From contig JBNJGB010000023.1 of the NCBI GenBank assembly GCA_051747385.1, positions 1 through 64,000 of the forward strand: DNA of 64,000 nt, in the 5' to 3' direction. Positions within the stretch are counted from its first letter, which is position 1, and every line of letters begins with the position of its first letter. Below are positions 42,039 to 51,008 of this stretch, piece after piece. The translations under genes and the position numbers were made by a program. This DNA is from JBNJGB01 sp051747385 (GTDB lineage Bacteria > Myxococcota_A > UBA9042 > PHBI01 > JACKFB01). Under the pieces are notes generated by a model, which was given only the letters and a program-made list of their open reading frames with translations, was not told the DNA's origin and did no database searches.

Positions 42039-44723
42039 ATGTACCGCGTCCCGAGCCCCCACGTCCCGAGCAGCGAGGAGCTCCTCGACCGCCTGGAGAG
42101 CGATCAGGACGGGTTGGAGGAGCACGTCGCGCAGGAGCGGCTCGAGAGCGTGGGCCCCAACCGCCTCCCGAGCGCGCCGCCGGTGTCGCCGTGGGCGGTG
42201 CTGCTCCACCAGTTCCAGAGCCCGCTCATCTACGTCCTGGCGGCCGCGGCGGTCGTGTCGACGGCCATCGGCGAGATGGGGGACGCCGGGTTCATCGCCG
42301 CGGTCCTGGCCATCAACGCGATCATCGGCGGGATCCAGGAGTGGAAGGCGGAGAAGAGCAGCCGCGCCCTGCAGCAGCTCCTCAGGGTGCGCGCCACGGT
42401 GCTGCGGGACGGCATCCCGCGGGAGGTCGACGCCGAGGGGCTGGTCCCGGGCGACGTGGTCTGGCTCGAGTCCGGCAACCGGGTGCCGGCCGACGTCCGG
42501 CTGCTGTCGGCGGAGGGGCTGGAGGTCGACGAGTCCCTGCTGACCGGCGAGTCGCTGCCGGTGACCAAGGACCTGGACTGGCAGGGGTCCGAGGACACCC
42601 CGGTCAGCGATCGCCGGAACATGGCCTGGGCCGGCAGCGTGGTGGCGAGGGGGAGGGCCCGGGCCGTCGTGACGGCGACCGGCTCCGACACCGAGATGGG
42701 CAAGCTGGCCAGGTCCGTCACCGTGGGGGGCGGGAAGCCGCCGCTGCTCGTGCGCATGGAGCGCTTCACCCGCGTCATCGGGATCACCGTCCTCGTCGCC
42801 GCGCTGCTGGTGGGCGTCTTCGGCGTCCTCGTCCAGGGCCAGTCCGTGGTGGAGATGTTCCTGTTCGCCGTCGCGCTGGCTGTGTCCGCCATCCCCGAGG
42901 GACTCCCCGTGGCCATGACGGTCGCCCTGGCCGTCGCGACGAACCGGATGGTCCGCCGCGGCGTCATCGTCCGACGCCTCGCCGCCGTGGAGGGCCTGGG
43001 GAGCTGCACCCTGGTGGCCACCGACAAGACGGGCACGCTCACCTGCAACGAGCTGACGGTGGTGCGGATCCGCCTGCCCGACGGCTCCGAGTACGAGGTG
43101 AGCGGCCAAGGCTATCGCCCGGAGGGGGAGGTCCTGCTGTCCGACGAGGCGCCGCCTGGCGACCGGGAGCGGATCGCGGACCTCGCGCGGGTCGCGGCCC
43201 TGTGCAACGAGGCCACGCTCCACCGGACGGACGACGACTGGACCTGGCGCGGGGATCCCACGGACGTGGCCCTGCTCGCGTTCGCCTGGAAGGCGGGATG
43301 CGTCCGGGAGGAGGCCCTGGTGCGCTGGCCGGAGGCGAGCCGCATCCCGTTCGAGTCGGAGCGGCGGTTCGCGGCGAGCTTTCACGCCCACGGGCGCGAC
43401 GAGGGGCCCACGCTGGTGGTCGCGAAGGGCGGCCCGGAGCGCATCCTGGAGATGTGCGCAGCCGGGCCGGAGGGGGAGCACGACACGGACGCCCTGCTCG
43501 CGGATGCCACCGATCTCGCCTCCCGGGGCTACCGCGTGCTCGGGCTGGCCGAGGCGGAGCTGCCCAGGGCCCCCCCGTCCGAGCGCCCTCCGCCCGAGCC
43601 CTCCGGGCTGCGCTTCGTCGGCTTCGTGGGGATGATCGATCCGCCGCGCCCCGGGGTCCGCGAGGCCATCGCGGAGTGCCACGAGGCGGGGGTCGGGGTC
43701 GTGATGGTGACGGGAGACCACCCCGTGACGGCCGTGGCCATCGCCCGGGAGCTGGGCATCGCGGGAGAGGACGACGAGGTCATCACCGGCGCGGAGCTGG
43801 CGATCACGCCCACCGATCAGCTCGCGGACAGGCTCACGCGCGCCCCGGTCTACGCCCGGGTGTCGCCCGGGCAGAAGCTGGACATCGTCCGGGCGGCGCG
43901 GGAGGCGGGGCACTTCGTCGCGGTGACCGGCGACGGCGTCAACGACGCCCCGGCCCTCCGCCAGGCCAACATCGGCGTCGCCATGGGTCGGAGCGGCACC
44001 GACGTCGCCCGCGAGTCGGCGGAGCTGGTCCTCACCGACGACGACTTCTCCTCCATCGTCGCGGGCGTGGAGGAGGGGCGCGTCGCCTACGACAACGTGC
44101 GCAAGGTCATCTACCTGCTCATCTCGACGGGCGCGGCGGAAGTTCTGCTCGTCGGCCTGTCCCTGGTGGCCGGCATGCCCCTGCCCCTGCTCCCGGTGCA
44201 GCTCCTGTGGCTGAACCTGGTCACCAACGGCATCCAGGACGTGGCCCTGGCCTTCGAGCCGGCGGAGGAGGACGTGCTCCGGCGCCCGCCCCGACGCCCC
44301 GACGAGCCCATCTTCGAGCGCCTGATGATCGAGCGGACCCTCGTCGGCGCCGGGGTGATGGGCCTCCTCGGGTTCGGGGTCTTCCGGTGGCTCCTGGACA
44401 GCGGGTGGGAGGTGGCCGAGGCGCGGAACGCCCTGCTCCTCCTCATGGTGCTGTTCGAGAACGTCCACATCGGCAACTGCCGCTCCGAGACCCGGTCCCT
44501 GTTCAAGATGCCGGTCTTCCGGAGCCCGATCCTCCTGGCGGCCGTGCTCGTGGCCCTCGGCCTGCACGTGGTGGCCATGTACGCGCCCGGCCTCGGCGAC
44601 GTCCTGGGCGCGTCGCCCCTGCCTCTGGAGACGTGGCTGGTGCTGTTCGGCGTGGCGCTCCTGGTGGCCGTGGCCATGGAGATCCACAAGTGGACGTGGG
44701 CGCGTCGTTCAGCGGCGGCGTGA
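42039..44723 (+). CDS. P-type cation-transporting ATPase (P2-like)
   Basis: 894 residues. Cation-ATPase N domain, actuator with LTGESLPVTK, TM4 SAIPEGLPVAMT, phosphorylation motif VATDKTGTLTCNELT (Asp), nucleotide-binding domain with KGGPERILEMC, hinge VAVTGDGVNDAPALRQANIGVAMG, and a C-terminal helix bundle. TM6 reads LWLNLVTNGIQDVALAFEP, differing from SERCA (NLVTDG), so Ca2+ specificity is not assured; Mg2+, Ca2+ or Na+/K+ are all possible. ATG 42039 follows GGGGGGAG. It is 67 bases before the PTS-IIA/antiporter operon and possibly cotranscribed. Confidence 0.9.
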   Translation: MYRVPSPHVPSSEELLDRLESDQDGLEEHVAQERLESVGPNRLPSAPPVSPWAVLLHQFQSPLIYVLAAAAVVSTAIGEMGDAGFIAAVLAINAIIGGIQEWKAEKSSRALQQLLRVRATVLRDGIPREVDAEGLVPGDVVWLESGNRVPADVRLLSAEGLEVDESLLTGESLPVTKDLDWQGSEDTPVSDRRNMAWAGSVVARGRARAVVTATGSDTEMGKLARSVTVGGGKPPLLVRMERFTRVIGITVLVAALLVGVFGVLVQGQSVVEMFLFAVALAVSAIPEGLPVAMTVALAVATNRMVRRGVIVRRLAAVEGLGSCTLVATDKTGTLTCNELTVVRIRLPDGSEYEVSGQGYRPEGEVLLSDEAPPGDRERIADLARVAALCNEATLHRTDDDWTWRGDPTDVALLAFAWKAGCVREEALVRWPEASRIPFESERRFAASFHAHGRDEGPTLVVAKGGPERILEMCAAGPEGEHDTDALLADATDLASRGYRVLGLAEAELPRAPPSERPPPEPSGLRFVGFVGMIDPPRPGVREAIAECHEAGVGVVMVTGDHPVTAVAIARELGIAGEDDEVITGAELAITPTDQLADRLTRAPVYARVSPGQKLDIVRAAREAGHFVAVTGDGVNDAPALRQANIGVAMGRSGTDVARESAELVLTDDDFSSIVAGVEEGRVAYDNVRKVIYLLISTGAAEVLLVGLSLVAGMPLPLLPVQLLWLNLVTNGIQDVALAFEPAEEDVLRRPPRRPDEPIFERLMIERTLVGAGVMGLLGFGVFRWLLDSGWEVAEARNALLLLMVLFENVHIGNCRSETRSLFKMPVFRSPILLAAVLVALGLHVVAMYAPGLGDVLGASPLPLETWLVLFGVALLVAVAMEIHKWTWARRSAAA

Positions 44724-44790
44724 CGATCTCCGCCCCGGCCCTTTCCCGCGGTCACCCCGTCCGCTAGGTTCGTCTCAATCGGAGGACAAT

Positions 44791-45642
44791 ATGGTGGATG
44801 ATCTGATGCTCACGCGAGAGGCCATCCGGCTGGACGCGCCCGTGGAGAGCGTGCGGGACGTGGCCGGCGTCGCGGCCGCCGCGATCACCTCGATCGCGGG
44901 CATGTCGCCGGTGGAGGACGTCAAGCAGGCCCTCTTGGACTGCTTCGAGGAGGGCGGCGTGTGCATCGGCCGCGGGGTCGCCATCCCGCACGCCGTGGTG
45001 CCCAGCGTCCGGGAGCCGGTGGTCGGGCTCGTGCGCGCGGCGACGCCCCTCGAGCTCGCCGACGCCCCGGACGGGCACCCCGTGGACCTCTTCTTCTTCG
45101 TGCTGGCGGTCGCCGGGAAGGAGAGGGAGCACCTGCAGGTCGTCGCCCACCTGGCGCGGATCGCGCGCAGCCGCTCGCTGCTGGAGGCGCTCCGCCGGGC
45201 CCGGCGGCCCGCGGAGGTCCTGGCGACGCTCGATGAGCCGACGCGGGCGGCGCCCGCGGAGACGCTCCCGGACTTCTCCCAGGGCGCGACCGAGCTGGTC
45301 CTCGTGGAGCTGGAGGGCGAGGTCGTGTCGGATCGGGTGCTCCTGGAGCTCGCCGAGCAGGGCTACGACGACTCCCTGGTGGTCGAGGGGCAGTCCCTGC
45401 GGCGGTCCCTGTCCCGCCAGCTTCCGCTGTTCGCGAGCTTCCGGGATCTCTTCGGTGATCCGGGCAGCCGCCGCCTCGTCTTCCTGGTCACCCGGGCCGA
45501 GGAGGTGGAGATCCTCGTGCGCCTGGTTCGGCGGGCGTGTCGCGACTCCGACGCCGAGGCCGCCCGCGTCCTCAGCTTCCCCCTGGCCCGGTCCTGGACC
45601 TGGAGCCCGGCGGCCGCGCCCGAGTCGACGGGTCACGGATGA
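44791..45642 (+). CDS. PTS EIIA (fructose/Ntr type) protein linked to antiporters
   Basis: 283 residues. The N-terminal half (1-150) is a PTS_EIIA_2 domain with the phosphorylatable His67 in CIGRGVAIPHAVVP and FFFVLAVAGKEREHLQVVAHLARI. The C-terminal half (about 165-265) is a separate alpha/beta domain (LVLVELEGEVVSDRVLLELAE, RRLVFLVTRAEEVEILVRLVR), unrecognised by me but similar in style to small ligand-binding domains. CGGAGG precedes the ATG. Its stop overlaps the first antiporter (ATGA). It likely regulates the antiporters according to PTS phosphorylation (inference). Confidence 0.8.
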   Translation: MVDDLMLTREAIRLDAPVESVRDVAGVAAAAITSIAGMSPVEDVKQALLDCFEEGGVCIGRGVAIPHAVVPSVREPVVGLVRAATPLELADAPDGHPVDLFFFVLAVAGKEREHLQVVAHLARIARSRSLLEALRRARRPAEVLATLDEPTRAAPAETLPDFSQGATELVLVELEGEVVSDRVLLELAEQGYDDSLVVEGQSLRRSLSRQLPLFASFRDLFGDPGSRRLVFLVTRAEEVEILVRLVRRACRDSDAEAARVLSFPLARSWTWSPAAAPESTGHG

Positions 45643-46874
45643 CGACGGTCGCGATCTTCGCGGTGCTGGTGGCTGTGGCGGTCCTGGCCACGTGGCGGCG
45701 GCTGGCGCGGTTCAGGAAGGCCCTCGGGCTGGGCCACCTCGTGGTCACCGGACACCTGTTCCTCGTGATGGGCTACCTGGTCGGGCTCCCCCTGACCTCT
45801 TCCCAGCGCGCGGACCTCCTGCCCGGCCTGACGCCCGTGACCGCCGTCGTCGCCGGCTGGGTGGGCTTCACCGTGGGCATGGCGTTCCACCACCGGGTGC
45901 TGCGGCGGGTGTCCGGGGCGGCGTGCGCGGTGGCCCTGGCGCCCGGGGTGGCCTCCGCCGCCGTCGTCGGCGTCCTGGGCCTGGGGATGCTCGCCCTGGC
46001 CGGCGTGGAGGGCCACCGCGCGGTCGCCGCGGCCCTGGTGCTCGCCGCCGTCGCCTCCGTGAGCGCGCCCACCCTGCCCCGGGCGGCCCGGGATCGCCCC
46101 CTGGGCCGCTCGGCGCCCGTCCGCGGAGCCCTCCGCATGATGGAGTTCGCGGCCGGGCTCGAGAACCTGGTCGCCGTCGCCCTGGCGCTGCTGGCCTTCG
46201 CGGTGCTCCGCGGCGCCCCCGACGGGCTCGGGATCGTGACGTGGTGGCTCGGCTCGGTGGCCCTCGGCGCCATCGCCGGCTTCTGCGGCTGGCTCTTCCT
46301 GGGTGGGAAGGCCACGGGGGACGAGCGCCTCCTCCTGGGCCTCGGCGTCGTGGCCGTGTCGGCCGGCCTCGGGGAGTGGCTGGGCCTGTCGCCCGAGGGG
46401 GTCTGCGCCGTGTCCGGGGCCACCCTCGTGAACCTGCCCGGTGATCGCATGACCCGCCTCCGCCTCACGATGGAGCGGGTCGAGCGGCCGGCCTTCGTGA
46501 TCCTCATGGCGCTGGTGGGCTTCTACGCGGCCGGCTTCGGGCACTGGGCGATCCTGCCGCTGCTCGGGCTGCTCACGGTCGTTCGCGGCGCGACCCGGTG
46601 GCTCGCGGGGCGGAGCGGCCGGGCCGCGGAGTTCGAGCAGAGCGACCTCCAGGCGCCCGCCAACTGGGGCCTGGGCCTCGTGACCCAGGGCGGGCTCGGG
46701 CTCGTGATCGCCCTGACCTTCTATCAGGTGTGGCACGCGCCGGCGGCCGGCTGGATCCTGGTCGCCGCGGCGGCGTCCGCGGTGGTGAACGAGGCCGTGG
46801 GACCCCGGCTCCTGGCCCGCGCGCTCGACGCGCCGACGGCGCCGCCTTCCATGCCCAGGGGGAACGGGCCATGA
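45639..46874 (+). CDS. Cation:proton antiporter-family membrane protein, subunit 1
   Basis: 411 residues with about 12 hydrophobic helices, no signal peptide. It resembles CPA-type antiporters in overall pattern (VASVSAPTLPRAARDRP, then MMEFAAGLENLVAVALALLAF, and later LVTQGGLGLVIALTF). Where the neighbour has TILKDLLVVVLFAVV, this protein has GLENLVAVALALL, so the Asp site is Glu-Asn. This suggests a modified, perhaps regulatory or heterodimeric, partner. Overlaps both neighbours by four bases. Confidence 0.7.
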   Translation: MTTVAIFAVLVAVAVLATWRRLARFRKALGLGHLVVTGHLFLVMGYLVGLPLTSSQRADLLPGLTPVTAVVAGWVGFTVGMAFHHRVLRRVSGAACAVALAPGVASAAVVGVLGLGMLALAGVEGHRAVAAALVLAAVASVSAPTLPRAARDRPLGRSAPVRGALRMMEFAAGLENLVAVALALLAFAVLRGAPDGLGIVTWWLGSVALGAIAGFCGWLFLGGKATGDERLLLGLGVVAVSAGLGEWLGLSPEGVCAVSGATLVNLPGDRMTRLRLTMERVERPAFVILMALVGFYAAGFGHWAILPLLGLLTVVRGATRWLAGRSGRAAEFEQSDLQAPANWGLGLVTQGGLGLVIALTFYQVWHAPAAGWILVAAAASAVVNEAVGPRLLARALDAPTAPPSMPRGNGP

Positions 46875-48187
46875 CCGCCGAGCGCCTCCTGTACCGCGCC
46901 CTGCCGCTGGCGCTCCTGCTGCTCGCGCTGGGATTGCTGCGCGCCAGCGATCTGATCGCCGACCCGGGCGGCACTCGGGGCACGGCCGTGGCCCTCGGCT
47001 TCCTCCTGGTGGCGTCGTTCGTGGCCGGCAAGGTCGCCGTGCGCTTCGGGCTGCCGCGCATCACCGGGTATCTCCTGGCCGGGCTGCTCCTGGGCCCGGC
47101 CGTGAGCCACCTCCTGACCGCGGAGATGCTGGCCGGCCGGAAGGTGGTGGGGGGTATCGCCGTGGCCCTCATCGCCCTGACCGCTGGCGGAGAGCTGAAG
47201 CTGCCCTGGCTGAAGCGCAGCCTCCGGAGCGTCTCCGCCATCGCCGTCGTGGAGCTGATGGCCGTGCTCCTGGGCCTGTGGGCCGCCATCCAGGGCCTGC
47301 AGCACGCGGTGGGCATCTTCCCGCCGAACCTGCTCCCGGAGGGCGGCGACGCCATGGGCCTGGTGGCCCTGGTCCTTGCTGCCATCGCGGTCGCCAACTC
47401 GCCCGCCGTGGCCATCGCCGTCATCAACGACAGCCGCGCCGACGGGCCCGTCGCCCGCACGGTGCTCGGCGTCACGATCCTCAAGGACCTCCTGGTGGTC
47501 GTCCTCTTCGCGGTGGTGATGTCCTTCGCCCGCCACCAGCTCGGCGAGGGCGCCGGCGAGTCCCTGGCGGTGGTCCTGTCGCGGGAGCTGCTGGGCTCCG
47601 TCGCCCTGGGCCTCGTGGCGGGCTGGATCGTGGTCTGGTACCTGCGGCACGTGGGTCGCGAGCTCCCGGTCTTCGTCCTCGTGGTCTGCTTCGCCCTCTA
47701 CCAGCTCTCTTCGATCCTGCACCTGGAGCTCATCCTGGCCGCCGTGGCGGCGGGCTTCTACGTGGAGAACTTCTCCGACGGCCTGGGGCACCGGCTGGTG
47801 GAGGCCCTGGAGCGCGTCTCCCTGCCCGTCTACGCGTTGTTCTTCGCCGGCGCCGGCACCAAGGTGGACCTGGGCGTCCTGGCCACCCTGTGGCTGCCCG
47901 CCGTGCTCCTGGTGCTGACGCGCGCCCTGACGATCTTCGTCGGCACCTGGCTGGGCGCGCGCATGTCGGGGGCCGGGCCGACGGTGCGCCGCTGGGCCTG
48001 GACGGGCTTCGTCAGCCAGGCCGGGGTGTCCCTGGCCCTCGCGGCCATCGTCGCGCGGACGTTCCCCGGCTGGGGCGAGCAGCTCGAGATCCTCCTCATC
48101 GCCCTGGTGGCCATCCACGAGCTGGTGGGCCCGCCGCTGTTCCTCTTCGCCCTCCGCCGCTCCGGCGAGGTGGACAAGCGGGAGTGA
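46871..48187 (+). CDS. CPA2-type cation:proton antiporter, subunit 2
   Basis: 438 residues, about 12-13 helices. Na+/H+ exchanger-domain features: FGLPRITGYLLAGLLLGP, AIAVANSPAVAIAVINDS, TVLGVTILKDLLVVVLFAVV (conserved Asp), LILAAVAAGFYVENF, FFAGAGTKVDL and GFVSQAGVSLALA. No TrkA-N/RCK domain is attached. It is the last gene of the IIA-antiporter-antiporter operon. The ion (Na+ or K+) cannot be read from the sequence. Confidence 0.82.
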   Translation: MTAERLLYRALPLALLLLALGLLRASDLIADPGGTRGTAVALGFLLVASFVAGKVAVRFGLPRITGYLLAGLLLGPAVSHLLTAEMLAGRKVVGGIAVALIALTAGGELKLPWLKRSLRSVSAIAVVELMAVLLGLWAAIQGLQHAVGIFPPNLLPEGGDAMGLVALVLAAIAVANSPAVAIAVINDSRADGPVARTVLGVTILKDLLVVVLFAVVMSFARHQLGEGAGESLAVVLSRELLGSVALGLVAGWIVVWYLRHVGRELPVFVLVVCFALYQLSSILHLELILAAVAAGFYVENFSDGLGHRLVEALERVSLPVYALFFAGAGTKVDLGVLATLWLPAVLLVLTRALTIFVGTWLGARMSGAGPTVRRWAWTGFVSQAGVSLALAAIVARTFPGWGEQLEILLIALVAIHELVGPPLFLFALRRSGEVDKRE

Positions 48188-48239
48188 GGCCACGCTCGGG
48201 GCCGCCTGTCGATTCCACACGAGTCCCGTCGATGCTCCG

Positions 48240-48375
48240 CCACGTGGCCGTGGTCGCCGGTCGCCGGTCGCCGGTCGTGGCCGTGGTCGCCGGTCGCCGG
48301 TCGTGGCCGTGGCCGTCGTCGTGGCCGTGGTCGTGGCCGTGGCCGTGGCCGTGGTCCTGGTCGCCGGTCGTGGTC
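48240..48375. repeat. GTGGCC/GTGGTC and TCGCCGG simple-repeat tract
   Basis: About 135 bases made of GTGGCC, GTGGTC and TCGCCGG units, in the 562-base gene-free stretch 48188-48749 between the antiporters and the IgGFc-binding lipoprotein. It is the reverse-complement motif of the CCACGA arrays at 1523 and 5381. No other gene is visible in this stretch. Confidence 0.8.
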
Positions 48376-48452
48376 GAGACCGGTCGTTCGGCCCGGTGCC
48401 ATCGCGTCGGAGCCGTCGGGGCCGGCGCTCGGCTCAAGGCCCATCGCACCTC

Positions 48453-48514
48453 GGCCGCGGGTGGCCCACCCCCACCCACCCTCCTGTGACGAGGCCGGGC
48501 CGGATCGTTGCGCG
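48453..48514. repeat. Family D repeat, copy 2
   Basis: GGCCGCGGGTGG ... GATCGTTGCGCG, similar to 5221-5289 in the same orientation with small gaps. Both copies lie beside a GTGGTC-type hexamer tract. Confidence 0.6.
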
Positions 48515-48749
48515 CAAAGTGGCGCCGTCCCGCAACCGCGCGGCGTTGAGGTCTCGTGCTCGCCGGCCGGGCTCCCTCCCGCCTCCGAGCGGCGTCTGCG
48601 ATCGGCCTCCCGGCGGCGTCCACGCGGGAAGTCGGGCCCCCGGCGTCCGGTTTGACTCCAACGGACCCATCACGGAAACTCGGCTGGGTTGGAATCTCCT
48701 TGAAATCGTTGGTCGACCGCGGGTCGGCGGCGATGCTGCGGGACGAACG

Positions 48750-50825
48750 ATGCGGACGAATCCCAGCCCCCACGTGCTCCTGTACACCCTGGCCGCGGTC
48801 CTGCTCGCGACCGCCGTGGTCCTCGGCGGCTGCTCGGAGGACGGCGGCGACGGTGATACGGCCGACGCTGGCGACGTGTCCTCCGGGGACGTGGAGGAGG
48901 ACCTCCAGCCGGGCCAGGTCTGCAAGCCGGGCACGGCCCGCGAGTGCATCGTCGAGGGCGGCAAGCAGGCCGTCATCTGCAACGCCTCGGGCACGGCGTG
49001 GGTCGAGGGCATCTGCAAGGGACCCGACGGCCGCGACAGCAAGTGCGTCGACGGGTCCTGCACCGCCTGCTTCCCGGGCACCATGAAGTGCGACGGCGAG
49101 GACAAGGTGCTCCGGTGCTCCGACGACGGCTCCGAGTGGGAACTCCACCAGGAGTGCAAGGGCGGCACCACCGGCCAGGTGTGCGCCCTGGACCTCACGG
49201 GGAACACGTGCGAGAGCCTCTGCTCCATCAACATCAAGTTCAACAGCTACATCGGCTGCGACTACTGGGGCGTCGACCTGGACAACGCCTTCGTCCCGGG
49301 CGGTCGCGGCTACTACGACGCCGCCAACGCCCAGTACGCCATCGCCGTCGGGAACCCGCCCGACTCGCCGCTGCCAGCCATCGTCGAGGTCTGGTACCTC
49401 GAGGACGGGGTCGCCCAGAAGGTCCCCAAGCACTACGGGCCGGGCCAGGATCCGGCGAAGGAGGACCCGGCGGAGCCCGTCCCCACGGAGCCGCTCATGC
49501 CGGGCGACCTCCGTGTGTTCCGCCTGCCGCCGCGCAACGTGGAGGGGACGGTCCAGGCGCCCCTGGCCTATCGGATCACCGCGTCCGTGCCGATCTTCGC
49601 CTACCAGTTCAACCCGCTCGAGAACGAGCAGGTCTTCTCCAACGACGCGAGCCTGCTCCTGCCCGCCACCCTGATGGGCAAGGAGTACATCGTGATGACG
49701 CGCGAGCAGACCTTCGACACCCTGCGGAGCTACCTCACGGTGGTGGCTGTCCTGCCTGGCACGACCACGGTGAGCGTCGACGTGAGCGGCTCCACGCTGT
49801 CCGGGGCGATCGACTCGGCGTCGGGCGAGACGGGGGATATCCCGCACATGGAGCCCGGGACCACGAAGGTCTTCAAGCTCGAGCAGTACGACGTCCTGAA
49901 CATCGAGACGGACCGGCCCGGCGAGGACATGACCGGCTCGCGGATCCTGGCGGACAAGCGCGTGGCGGTCTTCGGAGGCTCGGAGGCCTCCAACGCGCCC
50001 AACACGGCCCGCTGCATCGTCGACGAGGACTCGGTGACGGGCGGCGGCGTCTGCGAGTTCGACGGCGAGACCAGCTGCGAGACGCTGATGGACTGCGTGG
50101 AAGCCGGCTTCAACACCTGCTGTGCCGACCACCTAGAGCAGCAGCTCTTCCCGCTGAAGACCTGGGGCACGAGCTACGTGGCCACCAAGAGCTGGGATCG
50201 GGGCGAGGAGTCCGACATCTGGCGCCTCATGGCCGGCGCGGACAACACGAAGGTGGTCCTGGTGCCGCCGCTGACCACGCCCGACGGCGAGAGCATCAAG
50301 GTGCCGGTCCTGAACAAGGGCGAGTGGTTCGAGTTCGAGAGCCGCAAGGACTTCGAGGTCCACTCGGTGGACGGCAAGCCCATCCTCCTGGGCCAGTTCC
50401 TCGCCGCGCAGGACGCCCCGGATCCCAACGTGGCGGGCACCTCGAACACGGGGGACGCCGGGACCGGCGACCCGGCCTTCATGCTCTCCGTGCCCGTGGA
50501 GCAGTACCGGCGCGATCTGGTGGTCTACACGCCCGCCGAGTACCAGGACAGCTACCTGAACATCACCACGGAGACGGGGGCGCAGGTTACGCTCGACGGC
50601 GAGCAGATCCCCCCCGGGTTCTTCGAGGTCATCGGCTCGGGCGACTACAGTGTCCATCGAACCCGCGTCGAGCCCGGCCCCCACACGATCTCCTCCAGCG
50701 AGCCCGCCGGGGTGATCGTCTACGGATACGACCAGTACGTCTCCTACGCCTACACCGGGGGCCTCAGCCTCGAGGAGCTGAACAAGGAGGACCCGTTCAC
50801 CGGGCCCGCCGTCGAGGACGAGTGA
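48750..50825 (+). CDS. IgGFc-binding-domain lipoprotein
   Basis: 691 residues. Signal and lipobox VLLATAVVLGGCSEDGG, acidic Asp/Gly linker, a Cys-rich region (about 55-155, ten or more Cys such as CSDDGSEW and CTACFPGTMKC), then a large IgGFc_binding-like region (PLAYRITASVPIFAYQFNP, SNDASLLLPATLMGKEYIVM, LKTWGTSYVATKSW, GVIVYGYDQYVSYAYTGG). Such proteins are frequent in myxobacteria; despite the name, the role is probably surface adhesion or matrix. ATG 48750 has only a weak GGGA upstream. The stop codon touches a family C repeat. Confidence 0.8.
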   Translation: MRTNPSPHVLLYTLAAVLLATAVVLGGCSEDGGDGDTADAGDVSSGDVEEDLQPGQVCKPGTARECIVEGGKQAVICNASGTAWVEGICKGPDGRDSKCVDGSCTACFPGTMKCDGEDKVLRCSDDGSEWELHQECKGGTTGQVCALDLTGNTCESLCSINIKFNSYIGCDYWGVDLDNAFVPGGRGYYDAANAQYAIAVGNPPDSPLPAIVEVWYLEDGVAQKVPKHYGPGQDPAKEDPAEPVPTEPLMPGDLRVFRLPPRNVEGTVQAPLAYRITASVPIFAYQFNPLENEQVFSNDASLLLPATLMGKEYIVMTREQTFDTLRSYLTVVAVLPGTTTVSVDVSGSTLSGAIDSASGETGDIPHMEPGTTKVFKLEQYDVLNIETDRPGEDMTGSRILADKRVAVFGGSEASNAPNTARCIVDEDSVTGGGVCEFDGETSCETLMDCVEAGFNTCCADHLEQQLFPLKTWGTSYVATKSWDRGEESDIWRLMAGADNTKVVLVPPLTTPDGESIKVPVLNKGEWFEFESRKDFEVHSVDGKPILLGQFLAAQDAPDPNVAGTSNTGDAGTGDPAFMLSVPVEQYRRDLVVYTPAEYQDSYLNITTETGAQVTLDGEQIPPGFFEVIGSGDYSVHRTRVEPGPHTISSSEPAGVIVYGYDQYVSYAYTGGLSLEELNKEDPFTGPAVEDE

Positions 50826-50828
50826 GGA

Positions 50829-50991
50829 GACTCCTGTGAAGAAACTCCGGTCCGGCCCACGCCGACGATCCGACGGCGCTGTGGCGTGCCGCAGCTCCTT
50901 GAATTGGCGCTACCAGTCCTGCGTCGTTTCGTCCCACCACAGCTTGCGCCTCGGCGCCGTGGAATCGAACCTCCACTCCTTCCCAGGAGTC
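50829..50991. repeat. Family C MITE-like element, copy 1 (163 bp)
   Basis: Bounded by GACTCCTG (50829-50836) and CAGGAGTC (50984-50991). About 92% identical, without gaps, to 62801-62963. The terminal repeats extend to about 14 positions, and several differences between the copies are paired on both arms. An inner arm pair (GCTGTGG / CCACAGC) suggests a long hairpin. Flanked by TGAGGA (50823-50828, includes the preceding stop codon) and TAAGGA (50992-50997), an imperfect 6-bp direct repeat. It fills almost the whole gap to the next gene. Confidence 0.8.
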
Positions 50992-51008
50992 TAAGGACCA
51001 GGTCCCCC

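Noticed and set aside
48240..48375. Regular repeats that might be a CRISPR array
   Set aside because: Units are 6-7 bases without unique spacers, and no cas gene is present.
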